Source: Corallococcus sicarius (GTDB lineage Bacteria > Myxococcota > Myxococcia > Myxococcales > Myxococcaceae). From it: a DNA stretch of 64,000 nt. Every line of letters starts with the position of its first letter. Position 1 is the stretch's first letter. Shown here piece by piece: positions 10,003-21,200 of this stretch. The position numbers and the translations under genes are program-made. Below the pieces are notes generated by a model. That model saw nothing but the letters and a program-made list of their open reading frames with translations, was not told where the DNA came from and made no database searches. The stretch spans positions 1-64,000 of the forward strand of contig NZ_RAWG01000009.1 of NCBI RefSeq assembly GCF_003611735.1. The letters run 5' to 3'.

Positions 10003-10518
10003 ATGGCGTTGAGGCCGTTTCGCGGGGTGTCCCCCCGCGTCCACCCGAGCTGCTTCATCGAGGACTCCGCCCAGGTGGTGGGCGACGTGGAGCTGGGCGA
10101 GGACGCCTCCGTCTGGTTCAACTCCGTGCTGCGCGGGGACGTGAACTCCATCCGCATTGGCAAGCGCACCAACATCCAGGACCTCACCATGGTGCATGTC
10201 ACCAGCCAGGGGGACTCGACGACGGTGGGCGACGACTGCACGGTGGGCCACCGGGTCATCCTCCACGGGTGCCTCGTGGGAAACCGCGTCCTCGTGGGCA
10301 TGGGCGCCATCCTGATGGACGGGGTGGAGGTGGGCGACGACTGCATCATCGGCGCCGGCACGCTCCTGACGCCGGGCACCAAGATTCCCCCGGGCTCGCT
10401 CGTGGTGGGCTCGCCGGGCAAGGTGAAGCGCCCCATCACCGAGGGCGAGCGGGAGTTCCTGGTCCAGTCCGCCCTCCACTACGTGCACACCGCGTCCGAA
10501 CACCGCGCCAGCCGCTGA
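10003..10518 (+). CDS. Gamma-class carbonic anhydrase family protein
   Basis: This is a 171-residue left-handed beta-helix protein with hexapeptide repeats running through residues 15-145 (for example VGDVELGEDASVWF and VGDDCIIGAGTLL). The three zinc-ligand histidines are in place: His65 (MVHVT), His83 and His88 (GHRVILHG), with the short spacing of the YrdA/CaiE-like branch. This branch binds metal, but members do not always show carbonic anhydrase activity, so hydration of CO2 is possible, not shown. GGAGG precedes the ATG. It lies between miaB and a cNMP-fold protein with short gaps and may be co-transcribed with them. Confidence 0.88.
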   Translation: MALRPFRGVSPRVHPSCFIEDSAQVVGDVELGEDASVWFNSVLRGDVNSIRIGKRTNIQDLTMVHVTSQGDSTTVGDDCTVGHRVILHGCLVGNRVLVGMGAILMDGVEVGDDCIIGAGTLLTPGTKIPPGSLVVGSPGKVKRPITEGEREFLVQSALHYVHTASEHRASR

Positions 10519-10551
10519 CGACAGCGGGTTGTGCGTGTTAGGAACACCCTC

Positions 10552-11022
10552 ATGGCTCTCTCGCCCGAGACGACCCTCAAGGCCTGTCCGCTCTTCAAGG
10601 GCTTCACCGACACCGGCATCCAGATCTTCGCCGCGGCGGCCGTGTCGCGTGCCTTTCCCAAGGGCACGGCGCTGTTCTCCGAGGGCAAGGCCGGCGACTC
10701 GCTGCTGATTGTCGGCGAGGGCACCGTGCGGCTGAGTGCACGCAATCCCGGGGGCGAGGACGTGTCCCTGGGCGAGGTCACGGTCGGGGAGCCCCTGGGT
10801 GAGCTGGCGCTCGTGCAGAAGGGGGAGCGGCTGTGCACCGCGACTGCTTCCACGGACGTGCTCGCGCTGGAGATCCGCGCCGCGGACTTCCAGAAGCTGC
10901 TCGCCCAGAAGCCTCAGGCCTGCATCAAGCTGCTGATGGGCATCGTCAGCCACTTCGGCGCCAAGGCGCGGGACAACCGGGACATGCTGCGCACCCTCGT
11001 CGCGCGGTCCACGGGCGCCTGA
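10552..11022 (+). CDS. Cyclic nucleotide-binding-fold protein without a DNA-binding domain
   Basis: The 156-residue protein has a Crp/Fnr-like beta-roll (residues 10-120: KACPLFKGF, FSEGKAGDSLLIVGEGTVRL, GEPLGELALV) and a C-terminal helix, but no helix-turn-helix. The phosphate-binding cassette has GELAL, but the arginine that contacts the cyclic phosphate in Crp (followed by Ser) is shifted or replaced (GERLCTAT). Binding of cAMP or c-di-GMP is therefore doubtful. AGGAA at 10540-10544 fixes the ATG at 10552 over the GTG at 10531. Stand-alone proteins of this fold are common in myxobacteria and may be sensory adaptors. Confidence 0.78.
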   Translation: MALSPETTLKACPLFKGFTDTGIQIFAAAAVSRAFPKGTALFSEGKAGDSLLIVGEGTVRLSARNPGGEDVSLGEVTVGEPLGELALVQKGERLCTATASTDVLALEIRAADFQKLLAQKPQACIKLLMGIVSHFGAKARDNRDMLRTLVARSTGA

Positions 11023-11357
11023 GGCCGGCTTGAAGCTCCCGGCAGATGTTCGGTGAGAGGCCTCGTCCTCGCGTCCGGAGCCCAGGAGGGCAGGAGGCAC
11101 TGCCACCCGTACGGGATGTGGTTACTGTCTTCGCCGGAAGTAGGCCTTACGGACGGACACTCTGGCGCACACCGTGGGTGGGAGTGGGCGGAAGCCGCGA
11201 GGCCGCGGGCTTTCGTGGTGGGGCTGGAGCGCTTGGAGTGGGATGCTTGGCGGCCGGAGTTTTCAGGACCTGCACCCGGTTGATGGCTGGGTGCTGAACG
11301 GGCTGGGCCGGGTGGATACCAGGCGGCCCCTCGGCAAGTGATTGGACGGAACGACGC
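11023..11357. other. Non-coding gap between the cNMP-fold gene and dedA
   Basis: This 335-base stretch holds no convincing gene. Two overlapping short open frames (11046-11297 and 11053-11283) have no ribosome binding site and give low-complexity Gly/Arg/Trp-rich products. I see no clear terminator hairpin and no confident promoter, although the region must contain a promoter if dedA is transcribed separately. Confidence 0.5.
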
Positions 11358-12149
11358 GTGGAAGAACTGCTTACAAGCCTGCTCGGTGACTCCCAGGGCC
11401 TCATCGCCTACTCGACGGTGTTCGCCATCCTGGTGGCGTGTGGCCTGGGTGTCCCGCTGCCCGAGGACATCTCGCTCATCCTCGGTGGGTTCCTGGCGCA
11501 CAAGGGCGCCGCCAGCCTGCCGGTGATGATGGCCGTGGGCTTCTTCGGCATCCTGGTGGGCGACAGCCTCATCTACCTGGCGGGCCGCCGGCTGGGGTCG
11601 CGACTGGGGCGCAACCCCAACGCGAAGACGGGAGGCTTCTTCGCGAAGATCGTCACGCCGGAGAAGCGCGCGAAGGTGGAGTCGCTCTTTCTCTCGCACG
11701 GCCAGAAGATCGTGATGATCGCCCGCTTCATGCCGGGCGTGCGCGCGGTGACGTACTTCACCGCGGGCTCCGTCCACATGGCGTACTGGCGCTTCATCCT
11801 GTGGGACGGGATCGCCGCGCTCCTGTCCGCGCCGGTGTTCGTGTGGCTCGGGTTCCACTTCGGCGGCGAGCTGGACATGCTCATCGGCAAGCTGAAGGAG
11901 GGCCAGTACGTCGTCATGGGCTCCCTGGCGGTGCTGGGCGTGGGCTACTTCCTGTACCGTCGGCGCCGCAACGCCCGTCTTGCCGCCGCCGCCGCGAGTG
12001 CCGGTGCCACGCCCGTGGCCCTGCCTCCGGTGCCGGAGACGCTGGACAACAGCGTGGCGCAGGCGCGCGCGGCCAGCAGCAACAGCTTCTTCGACGTGCC
12101 CGCGGAGAAGGCGCCGGCCTCCGAGCCCGCCCCGAACGTGCACAAGTAG
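11358..12149 (+). CDS. DedA family inner-membrane protein
   Basis: This is a polytopic inner-membrane protein of the DedA/SNARE-associated (VTT) family, proposed lipid flippases or transporters needed for membrane homeostasis. The family signatures are intact: GVPLPEDISLILGGFLA near residues 30-46, and ARFMPGVRAVTYFTAG with the conserved F-x-P-x-x-R near 120-140. Several hydrophobic segments span residues 15-200. The last 50 residues form an Ala/Pro-rich soluble tail. The start is GTG 11358; the predicted N terminus begins right at the first amphipathic helix. It faces the NRPS gene tail to tail across a shared terminator. Confidence 0.88.
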   Translation: MEELLTSLLGDSQGLIAYSTVFAILVACGLGVPLPEDISLILGGFLAHKGAASLPVMMAVGFFGILVGDSLIYLAGRRLGSRLGRNPNAKTGGFFAKIVTPEKRAKVESLFLSHGQKIVMIARFMPGVRAVTYFTAGSVHMAYWRFILWDGIAALLSAPVFVWLGFHFGGELDMLIGKLKEGQYVVMGSLAVLGVGYFLYRRRRNARLAAAAASAGATPVALPPVPETLDNSVAQARAASSNSFFDVPAEKAPASEPAPNVHK

Positions 12150-12182
12150 CTTCGCGCTTCGCTCACCGGTGACGGTGACAAC

Positions 12183-12217
12183 GAACCCCGCCCCCTCTGC
12201 TGGAGGGAGCGGGGTTC
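12183..12217. terminator. Bidirectional terminator between dedA and the NRPS/PKS gene
   Basis: A 9-bp stem (12183-12191 with 12209-12217) continues inward past one mismatch for five more pairs (12193-12197 with 12203-12207), making a long GC-rich hairpin with short T-rich flanks on the + strand (TTCTTCGTT). It begins 34 bases after the dedA stop and 15 bases after the stop of the convergent synthetase gene, so it can serve both. Confidence 0.82.
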
Positions 12218-12231
12218 TTCGTTGCGGGCCT

Positions 12232-15200
12232 TCAATCCCGGCGGAGGGCCTTCTTCAGCAGGTCCGCCACGCGCTGCACGTGGGGCTCGCGCAGCAGCGT
12301 GTAGTGGTTGCCCGGCAGGCGGTGCGACTCCAGCCGTTCGCCCACCCGCGTGCTCCAGCCACCGTCATCCGTGACCGTCGTGGGCTGCTCCTCCGCGTGG
12401 ACGCGCAGCACCCGCTGATCCAGCGCGGGTGTGTGGTAGCGGCGGGCGGCTTCGAGGTTGGCCTCGAACACACGGAAGAGGCCCACCGCGGTCCCGGCGT
12501 CCGTCCCGGGCGGCAGGGCGCCTGCCCGGGCCGCGGTCTCCAGCACCTGGGTGAGGGCCGCTTCGGGCTCCAGGGCCGCGAGCGCCCCGAGGTCCAGCTC
12601 CAGGTCAGCCAGGGAGATGCCCATCAGGTCCTGGGCGAACAGGCTCACGGTCAGCGTGCGATCCAGGCGCGGCTCCGACGCCGGCACGGGCTCCGGCACG
12701 AAGGAGTCCAGCAGCGCGAGCAGCGCCACCTCCTCGCCCGCCTCGCGGAGCTGGCGGGTCATCTCGTAGGCGATGACGCCGCCCAGCGACCAGCCGCCCA
12801 GGTGGTAGGGGCCGACAGGCTGCACCTCACGCAGGGCGCGCACGTAGTCCGCGGCCATGGTTTCGAGGGTGCGCAGGGGTTCACTCGTGCCGTCCAGCCC
12901 CCGGGCCTGGAGGCCGTAGAAGGGCTGCTCCGGTCCCAACCGCCGCGCGAGCGCCGCGTAGGTCAGCACCGTGCCGCCCACCGGGTGGACGCAGAAGAAC
13001 GGCGGGGCGGTGCCCGGCGTGCCTCCGGCCTCGAAGGGGACCAGCGGTGAGTTCGTGGCCGCGTCCCCATGCTGCTCCAGCAACGCCGCGAACCGCTCCA
13101 CGCTGGGGGCCTGGAAGAGGGCGGACAGCGGCAGCCGGCGGCCCGTCTCGCGGTTCACCGCCTCCATCAGGCGCACGGCGAGCAGCGAGTGGCCGCCCAG
13201 CTCGAAGAAGCTGTCGCGCGGGTCCACGGTCTCCACCTCCAGGGCTTCAGCCCAGAGGCGCGCGAGCCGGGCCTCGGTCGCGTTCCGGGGCGCCTCGATG
13301 CCCTGGGCCCGCGTGGGGGCCTCGTCGCCGGGGGCGGGCAGCGCCTTGCGGTCCAGCTTGGCGTTCGCGGTGAGCGGGAGCGCGTTCAGCACCACCACGG
13401 CCGAGGGCACCATGTACTCGGGCAGCCGCTGCTGCACGAACGCGCGCACCGCCGGGCCGTCCAGCGTGGCGGCGCCGCCCGTGACGTAGGCCACCAGGCG
13501 CTTGTCGCCCGGCGTGTCCTGGCGCACCAGCGCCACGGCTTCGCGCACCTCGGGATGCGCTCGCAGCGCGGCTTCCACTTCGCCCAGTTCGATGCGGTAG
13601 CCGCGCACCTTCACCTGCGCGTCCATGCGGCCCAGGAACTCCAGCACCCCGTCCGGCTTCCACCGCGCCACGTCTCCGGTGCGGTAGAGGCGTTCTCCGG
13701 GCGTCGTGGCGAAGGGGTTCGGGACGAAGCGCTCGGCCGTCAGGTTCGGGCGCGACAGGTAGCCGCGCGCGAGGCCGTCACCGCCGATGAACAGCTCGCC
13801 CGGGATGCCCGGCGGGACGGGCTGCCCTTGCGCGTCGAGCACGTACACCTGGGTCTCCGCGATGGGTCGGCCCAGGGGGATCGTCTCCGGCACAGGCGTT
13901 CCGGGAGGCATCCGATGGGTCGTCGCGAAGACGGTGGTCTCCGTCGGGCCGTAGCAGGCCGTGACGGGGATGCCCAACTCCTGCACCACGCGGCGCACCT
14001 GCGGCGCCGGGACGACGTCGCCGCCCGTGAGCACCTGCCGCACACCCCACAGGGCTTCAGGCTTCAGGTCCGCCACCTGGGCGAAGAGGCCCGCCGTCAG
14101 CCACAGCGTGGTGACGCCATGCCGCTGGATCGTGCTCGCCAGCAGCTCCAGATCCGAGGGTGCGCTGGCCGGGAAGACGACGAGCCGGCCGCCGAAGAGC
14201 AGCGGCCCCCAGACCTCCAACGTGGAAGCATCGAAGGAGATGGGCGCGATGAGCAGGAACGTCTCATCCGGGCCCAGCTTCGCGTACGGCGCGTGGTGCA
14301 ACAGGCGCAGCACGCCCCGGTGTTCCACCGCCACGCCCTTGGGGCGCCCGGTGCTGCCGGACGTGAAGTCCACGTAGGCCAGGTGTCGCGCGTGGGTCCC
14401 CGCGTGCACGGGCGTCGTGGGCTGATCCTCCAGATGCAGCTCCTCCACGAAGAGGCAGGGCAGAGCGTCATCCACAGCCAGCTTCGCGCGCACGTCGCGC
14501 GTCGTCAGCAGCAGCTTCGGCGGTGCGTCCTCCAGCATCGCGGCCAGTCGCTGCGCCGGGTACGCGGCATCCAACGGCAGGTACGCGCCGCCTGCCTTGA
14601 GGATGCTCAGCAGCGAGACGATGAGCTCCACCGAGCGCTCCAGGCACACGGCCACCAGGACGTCCGGCCCCACGCCGTGCTGGCGCAGCAGGTGCGCTCC
14701 CTGGTTCGTGCGCGCATCCAGCTCCGCGTACGTCAGCCGCGTCTCCCCGAACTCCAGTGCCACGGCGTCGGGCCGTTGCGCGGCCTGCGCCATGAAGAGG
14801 TCTTGAATGCTCGCGTCACGCGGGTACTCGCCGCCGGTCGCGTTCCACTCCACCAGCACCTGCTGACGCTCGTCCTCCGTGAGGAGGGAGTGTTGAGCCA
14901 GCGGCGCTCCGGGTTCGGAGACCAGCGCTCCGACCAGCGCCTCCAGGTGGCGGACCATCCGGGCGGCGGTGGCAGGCTCGAAGAGGGCCGTGCGGTAGTG
15001 CAGCGTGCCCTCGAAGCCCTCCGGGTTGCGGAACAGCGACAGCTCCACGTCGAAGCGGGCATTGCCCGAGTCCGCTTCCAGCGGTCGCAGCGAGAGCCCG
15101 GGCAGCGCCAGCTCCGGCAGCGGCGCGTTCTGCAGCGCGAAGAGGGCCTGGAAGAACGGCGTGCGTCCCAAGTCTCGCGCCGGCTTCAGCTCCTCCACCA

Positions 15201-18200
15201 GCTTCTCGAACGGGACATCCTGGTGCTCCTGCGCGCCCAACGTCGTGGTGCGCACCTGGGCCAGCAACTCCCGGAACGTGCGCGCCTCCTCGAAGCGCGC
15301 GCGCAGCACCAGCGTGTTGACGAAGAAGCCGATGAGACCCTCCGTCTCCGCGTGCCGCCGGTTCGCGATGGGCGAACCCACCAGCACGTCGTCCTGACCG
15401 GAGTACCGGTGCAGCAACGTCTGGAAGGCCGCCAGCCACACCATGAACGGCGTGGCGCCCTCCCGCTTCGCCAGGGCCTCCACCTGCTCACTCAGGGCCC
15501 GGGGGATGCGCACCGGCACCGTCGCGCCTTCCTGCGTGAGGACCGGGGGACGGGGCTTGTCGGTGGGCAACTCCAGGACCCCGGAGGCTCCGGCCAGCGA
15601 GTCCTTCCACCAGGACAGCTGCGCCTCCAGCGTCTCGCCCTGGAGCCAGTCGCGCTGCCACACCGCGTAGTCCGCGTACTGCACGGGTAGCTCTGGCAGG
15701 ACGGGAGCCTGATCCAGGCGGAACGCCTCGTAGAGGGCGGTGACCTCACGAACCAGCACACCCAGGGACCAACCATCGGACACGATGTGGTGCAGGTGCA
15801 GCACCACCTGATGCTCCTCCGCGCCGAGCTTCAGCAGCAGGGCGCGCATCAGCGGCCCCTCACTCAAGCTGAACGGCCGGCGTGCTTCCTCACTGCGCAG
15901 CCGCAGGGCCTCCACTTCTCGCGACCCCTCGTCCGGGAGGTGCGTCAGGTCCACCGTCTTGAACGGCACGCGGAAGTCCGGATGGATGACCTGGACGGGC
16001 CGGCCGTCTTCCGTGCGGAAGGTCGTGCGCAGCGCTTCGTGCCGCGCCATCAGCGCATCGAGGCTTCTGTGCAGGGCCTGCACGTTCAGCGCGCCCACGA
16101 ACCTCAAGGCCAGGGGGACGTTGTAGACGCTGCTGCCCGGCTCCAACTGGTCGATGAACCACAGTCGCTGCTGCGCGAACGACAGCGGCGGGGCGATCGT
16201 GCGGTCCGCCCGGGTGAGTGGCGCGGCGTGCGCCTTCGGGACGCCGTGGCCCAGGCGTGCGGCGAGGGCGGCCACCGTGGGGGCGGTGAACAGGTCGCCC
16301 AGCGGAACCTCCATGCCCAGGGTGGTCCGGATGCGCGCCACCACCTGCGTGGCCAGCAGTGAGTGTCCTCCCAGCTCGAAGAAGTTGTCGTCGATGCCGA
16401 CCCCTTCCACATGCAGCACCTCCGCCCAGATGGCGGCGAGGCGGGCCTCCAGCGCGTCGCGCGGAGCTTGTGCTCGCCGCGCCGAGGCACTCGGGACCTC
16501 GGGGGCGGGCAGGGCCCTGCGGTCCACCTTGCCGTTGGCGTTGAGCGGCAGCGCGGGCAGCCGCACCCAGGCGGAGGGCACCATGTAGTCCGGAAGCTGC
16601 TTCGCGGCGAAGGCCTTCACCGCGTCCAGCTCCAGTCCGTCCCCGGTGGGCACGACGTAGCCCACGAGGCGCTTGTCACCGGGCACGTCCTCCCGCGCCA
16701 GCACCACTGCCTCCTGAACCCCGGGGGCCTGCCGCAGCACGGCTTCGACTTCGCCCAACTCGATGCGGAAGCCTCGCAGCTTCACCTGGAAGTCCGCTCG
16801 GCCCAGGTACTCCACCGTGCCGTCACGCAGCCAGCGCGCCAGGTCTCCCGTGCGGTACATGCGCGCGCCGGGCGTGGTGCTGAACGGATCCGGGATGAAC
16901 CGCTCGGCGGTCAGGTTCGGGCGGCGCCAGTAGCCCCGGCCCACCTGGACTCCCGCGAGGAACAGCTCACCGGGCACGCCCACCGGCACGGGCTGGCCAT
17001 GCCGGTCGAGCACGTGCAGCCGCGTGTTCGCCACCGGGCGACCGATGGGCACGCGGCGCAGGTCTTCCGTGCGCGGGCAGTGCCAGAACGTCACGTCCAC
17101 CGCGGCCTCGGTGGGGCCGTAGAGGTTGTGCACCTCCGCGACGGGGAGGCGTGCGTGGGCGCGGCGCACCAGGTCCGCGGGCAGGGCTTCACCGCTGCAC
17201 ATCACGCGGCGCAGGTGCGTCAGGCCCTCCAGGCCCGGCTCCTCCACGAAGACGCGCAGCATGGACGGCACGAAGTGCGCGGTGGTGATGCGCTGTTCGA
17301 CCATGAGCCGCGCCAGGTAGGCCGGCTCCTGATGGCCTCCGGGACGCGCCACCACCAGCCGCGCTCCCGTCATCAGCGGCCAGAAGAACTCCCAGACGGA
17401 CACGTCGAAGCTGAACGGCGTCTTCTGCAACACCGTGTCGTCCGACGTGAGGCCGTACTCCTGCCGCATCCAGCGCAGGCGGTTGACGACGCCCGTGTGC
17501 GCGTTCATCGCGCCCTTGGGGCGCCCGGTGCTGCCGGACGTGAAGATGACGTAAGCCAGCGCATCGGCGGTGGCGCGCGGTGCCGGAGCCGTCGTGGGAT
17601 GGCGGGCGATCCGCTCCCAGCCGGTGTCCACGCTCACGACGTGAGGCCGTGCAGGGGCCTCGCCGTCCAGGGGCAGCTTCGCGACGAGGTGCTCCTGCAC
17701 CAGCAGCACGGGGGCCGCAGTGTCCTCCAACATCCACTGGAGGCGCTCGCGCGGGTAGGCCGGATCCAACGGCACGTAGGCCGCGCCCGCCTTGAGCACG
17801 CCCAGCAGCGCGACGACCAGTTCCAGGGAGCGTTCCAGGCACACGCCCACCAGCGACTCGGGTCCCACGGCCAGCGTGTGCAGGTGGTGCGCGAGCTGGT
17901 TGGCCCGTGCGTCGAGCTGCGCGTAGGTGAGGCTCTGGCCTTCGAACGTGACGGCGATGGCGTCCGGGCTCCTCGCGACCTGCTGCTCGAAGAGGTCGTG
18001 GATGCGCTCTCCGCGTGGGTACTCCACACGCGTGTCGTTCCACTCCACCAGGACCTGCTGACGCTCCTCCTCCGTGAGGAGTGAGCGTTGGGCCAGCGGC
18101 GCTCCGGGTTCGGAGATCAGCGCTCCGACCAGCAGCTCCAGGTGGCGGACCATCCGGGCGGCGGTGGCGGGCTCGAAGAGAGCGGTGCGGTAGCGCAGCG

Positions 18201-21200
18201 AGCCCTCGAAGCCCTCCGGGTTGCGGAACAGCGACAGCTCCACGTCGAAGCGGGCATTGCCCGAGTCCGCTTCCAGCGGTCGCAGCGAGAGCCCGGGCAG
18301 TGCCAGCTCTGGCAGCGGCGCGTTCTGCAGCGCGAAGAGGGCCTGGAAGAACGGCGTGCGTCCCAAATCTCGCGCCGGCTTCAGCTCCTCCACCAGCTTC
18401 TCGAACGGGACGTCCTGGTGATCCTGCGCGCCCAACGTCGTGGTGCGCACCTGGGCCAGCAGCTCCTGGAACGTGCGCGCCTCACCGAAGCGCGCCCGCA
18501 GCACCAGCGTGTTGACGAAGAAGCCGATGAGACCCTCCGTCTCCGCGTGACGCCGGTTCGCGATGGGCGAACCCACCAGCACGTCGTCCTGGCCGGAGTA
18601 CCGGTGCAGCAACGTCTGGAAGGCCGCCAGCCACACCATGAACGGCGTGGCGCCCTCCCGCTTCGCCAGGGCCTCCACCTGCTCACTCAGGGCCCGGGGG
18701 ATGCGCACCGGCACCGTCGCGCCTTCCTGCGTGAGGACCGGGGGACGGGGCTTGTCGGTGGGCAACTCCAGGACCCCGGAGGCTCCGGCCAGCGAGGCCT
18801 TCCACCAGGACAGCTGCGCCTCCAGCGTCTCGCCCTGGAGCCAGTCGCGCTGCCACACCGCGTAGTCCGCGTACTGCACGGGCAGCTCCGGCAGGGCAGG
18901 GGGACGGCCGTGATGGAGCGCCTCGTAGAGGGCGGTGACCTCGCGGACCAGCACGCCCAGGGACCAACCGTCGGACACGATGTGATGCAGGTGCAGCACC
19001 AGCTGGTGCTCTTCCGCGCCGAGCTTCAGCAGCAGGGCGCGCATCAGCGGCCCCTCACTCAAGCTGAACGGGCGGCGTGCTTCCTCACTGCGCAGCCGCA
19101 CGGCTTCCGTCTGCCGCGACTCCCCGTCCGGGAGGTGCGTCAGGTCCACCGTTTCAAACGGAACCTGGCGCTTCGCGTGGATGACCTGGACGGGCCGGCC
19201 GTCTTCCGTGCGGAAGGTCGTGCGCAGCGCTTCGTGCCGCGCCATCAGCGCATCGAGGCTTCCTCTCAGCGCCCCTACGTCCAGCGCGCCCACGAACTTC
19301 AGGGCCAGGGGGACGTTGTAGAGGCTGCTGTCCGGCTCCAACTGGTCGATGAACCACAGCCGCTGCTGCGCGAACGACAGCGGCGGGGCGCTCGTGCGGT
19401 CCGCCCGGGTGAGCGGCGCGGCGTGCGCCTTCGGGACGATGCGGCCCAGGCGTGCGGCGAGGGCGGCCACCGTGGGGGCGGTGAACAGGTCGCCCAGCGG
19501 AAGCTCCACGCCCAGGGTGGTCCGGATGCGCGCCACCACCTGCGTGGCCAGCAGCGAGTGGCCTCCCAGGTCGAAGAAGTTGTCGTCGATGCCGACACCT
19601 TCCACATGCAGCACCTCCGCCCAGATGGCGACGAGGCGGGCCTCCAGCGCGTCGCGCGGCGCCTGTGCACGGCGCTCCGAGGCACTCGGGGCCTCCGGGG
19701 CGGGCAGGGCCTTGCGATCCAGCTTGCCGTGGGTGTTGAGCGGCAGCGCGGGCAGTCGCACCCAGGCGGAGGGCACCATGTATTCAGGAAGCTGCTTCGC
19801 GACAAAGGCCTTCACCGCGTCCAGCTCCAGCCCGTCCCCGGTGGGCACGACGTAGCCCACGAGGCGCTTGTCGCCGGGCACGTCCTCCCGCGCCAGCACC
19901 ACCGCCTCCTGAATCCCGGGGGCCTGCCGCAGCACGGCTTCGACTTCGCCTGGCTCGATGCGGAAGCCTCGCAGCTTCACCTGGAAGTCGGCGCGCCCGA
20001 GGAACTCCAGCGTGCCGTCCTCCGTCCACCGCGCCCGGTCGCCCGTGCGGTACAGGCGCGCACCGGGCTCACGGGAGAAGGGGTGAGGAATGAAGCGCTC
20101 CGCGGTGAGGTCCGGCCGCTGGAGGTAGCCCCAGGCAAGACCGTCACCGCCCACGAACAGCTCTCCCGGCACTCCGGGTGGCAGCGGCTGGAGGGCCGCG
20201 TCCAGCACCCACGCCGTGGAGTTCCGCAGCGGACGGCCGATGGGCACCGCGCGGTCCACCCCGTCCCCCGTGCGCAGCGCGTGCGTCGCGGAGAAGGTGG
20301 TGTTCTCCGTGGGGCCGTAGCCGTTGATGAGGACAGCGCCTTCCGGGATGCGCGCGAGGTGCTCACGCACCTCCGTCACGGGCAGCACGTCGCCCCCCGC
20401 GAGCACGCGTCGCACGCGGGCCAGGTCCTGTCCCTGCTGGGCCACCATCTGCTCGAAGAGGGCGGCGGTGAGCCACAGCGTGTTGATGCCCTCGCGGCCC
20501 AGCACGTCGCCCAGCTCCGCCAGGGACAACGTCCCCGGAGGAGCGAGCACCAGCGTCGCGCCGTTGAGCAACGCGCCCCAGATCTCCAGGGTGGAGGCAT
20601 CGAAGGCGACGGGCGCGAGTTGGAGGAACACGTCCCCAGGCCCGGCTTCGAGGAAGCCATTGTCGCGTGCGAGGCGCACGATGCCCCGGTGCGGCACGCT
20701 GACGCCCTTCGGACGTCCGGTGCTCCCCGAGGTGAACATCACGTAGGCCAGCGCCTCCGCGGGCACCGTCACCTCCAGGGCGCTGGCGGGCTGCTTCGCG
20801 ATCCGCTCCGCCTCTTCGTCCAGCAACACGAGCAGCCCCGCCACCACCGGCAGGCTGTCCGCCAACGCATCCTGCGTGACGAGCACGCTGACGCCGGCCT
20901 CCTGGAGGATCCAGGTGATGCGCTCGGCGGGCTCCCGGGCCTCGATGGCGACATAGGCGGCGCCGGCCTTGAGGATGCCCAGCAATGCGGTGATGAGCTC
21001 CGGTGAACGCTCCACGCACAGCCCCACCCGGTCGCCCGGCCTGACACCGGCCCCGCGCAGATGATGCGCGAGCCGGTTCGACGCCGCGTCCACCTCCGCG
21101 TAGGTGAGCGTCCGGGGGCCAGCCTTCAACGCGACAGCCTCCGGCGTGCGCGCGGCCTGCTCGGTGAAGAGGGCCGGCACCGAGGCGTCGCGCGGGTACT

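Noticed and set aside
11046-11297. Short open frames between the cNMP-fold gene and dedA
   Set aside because: No ribosome binding site, overlapping frames, low-complexity products.
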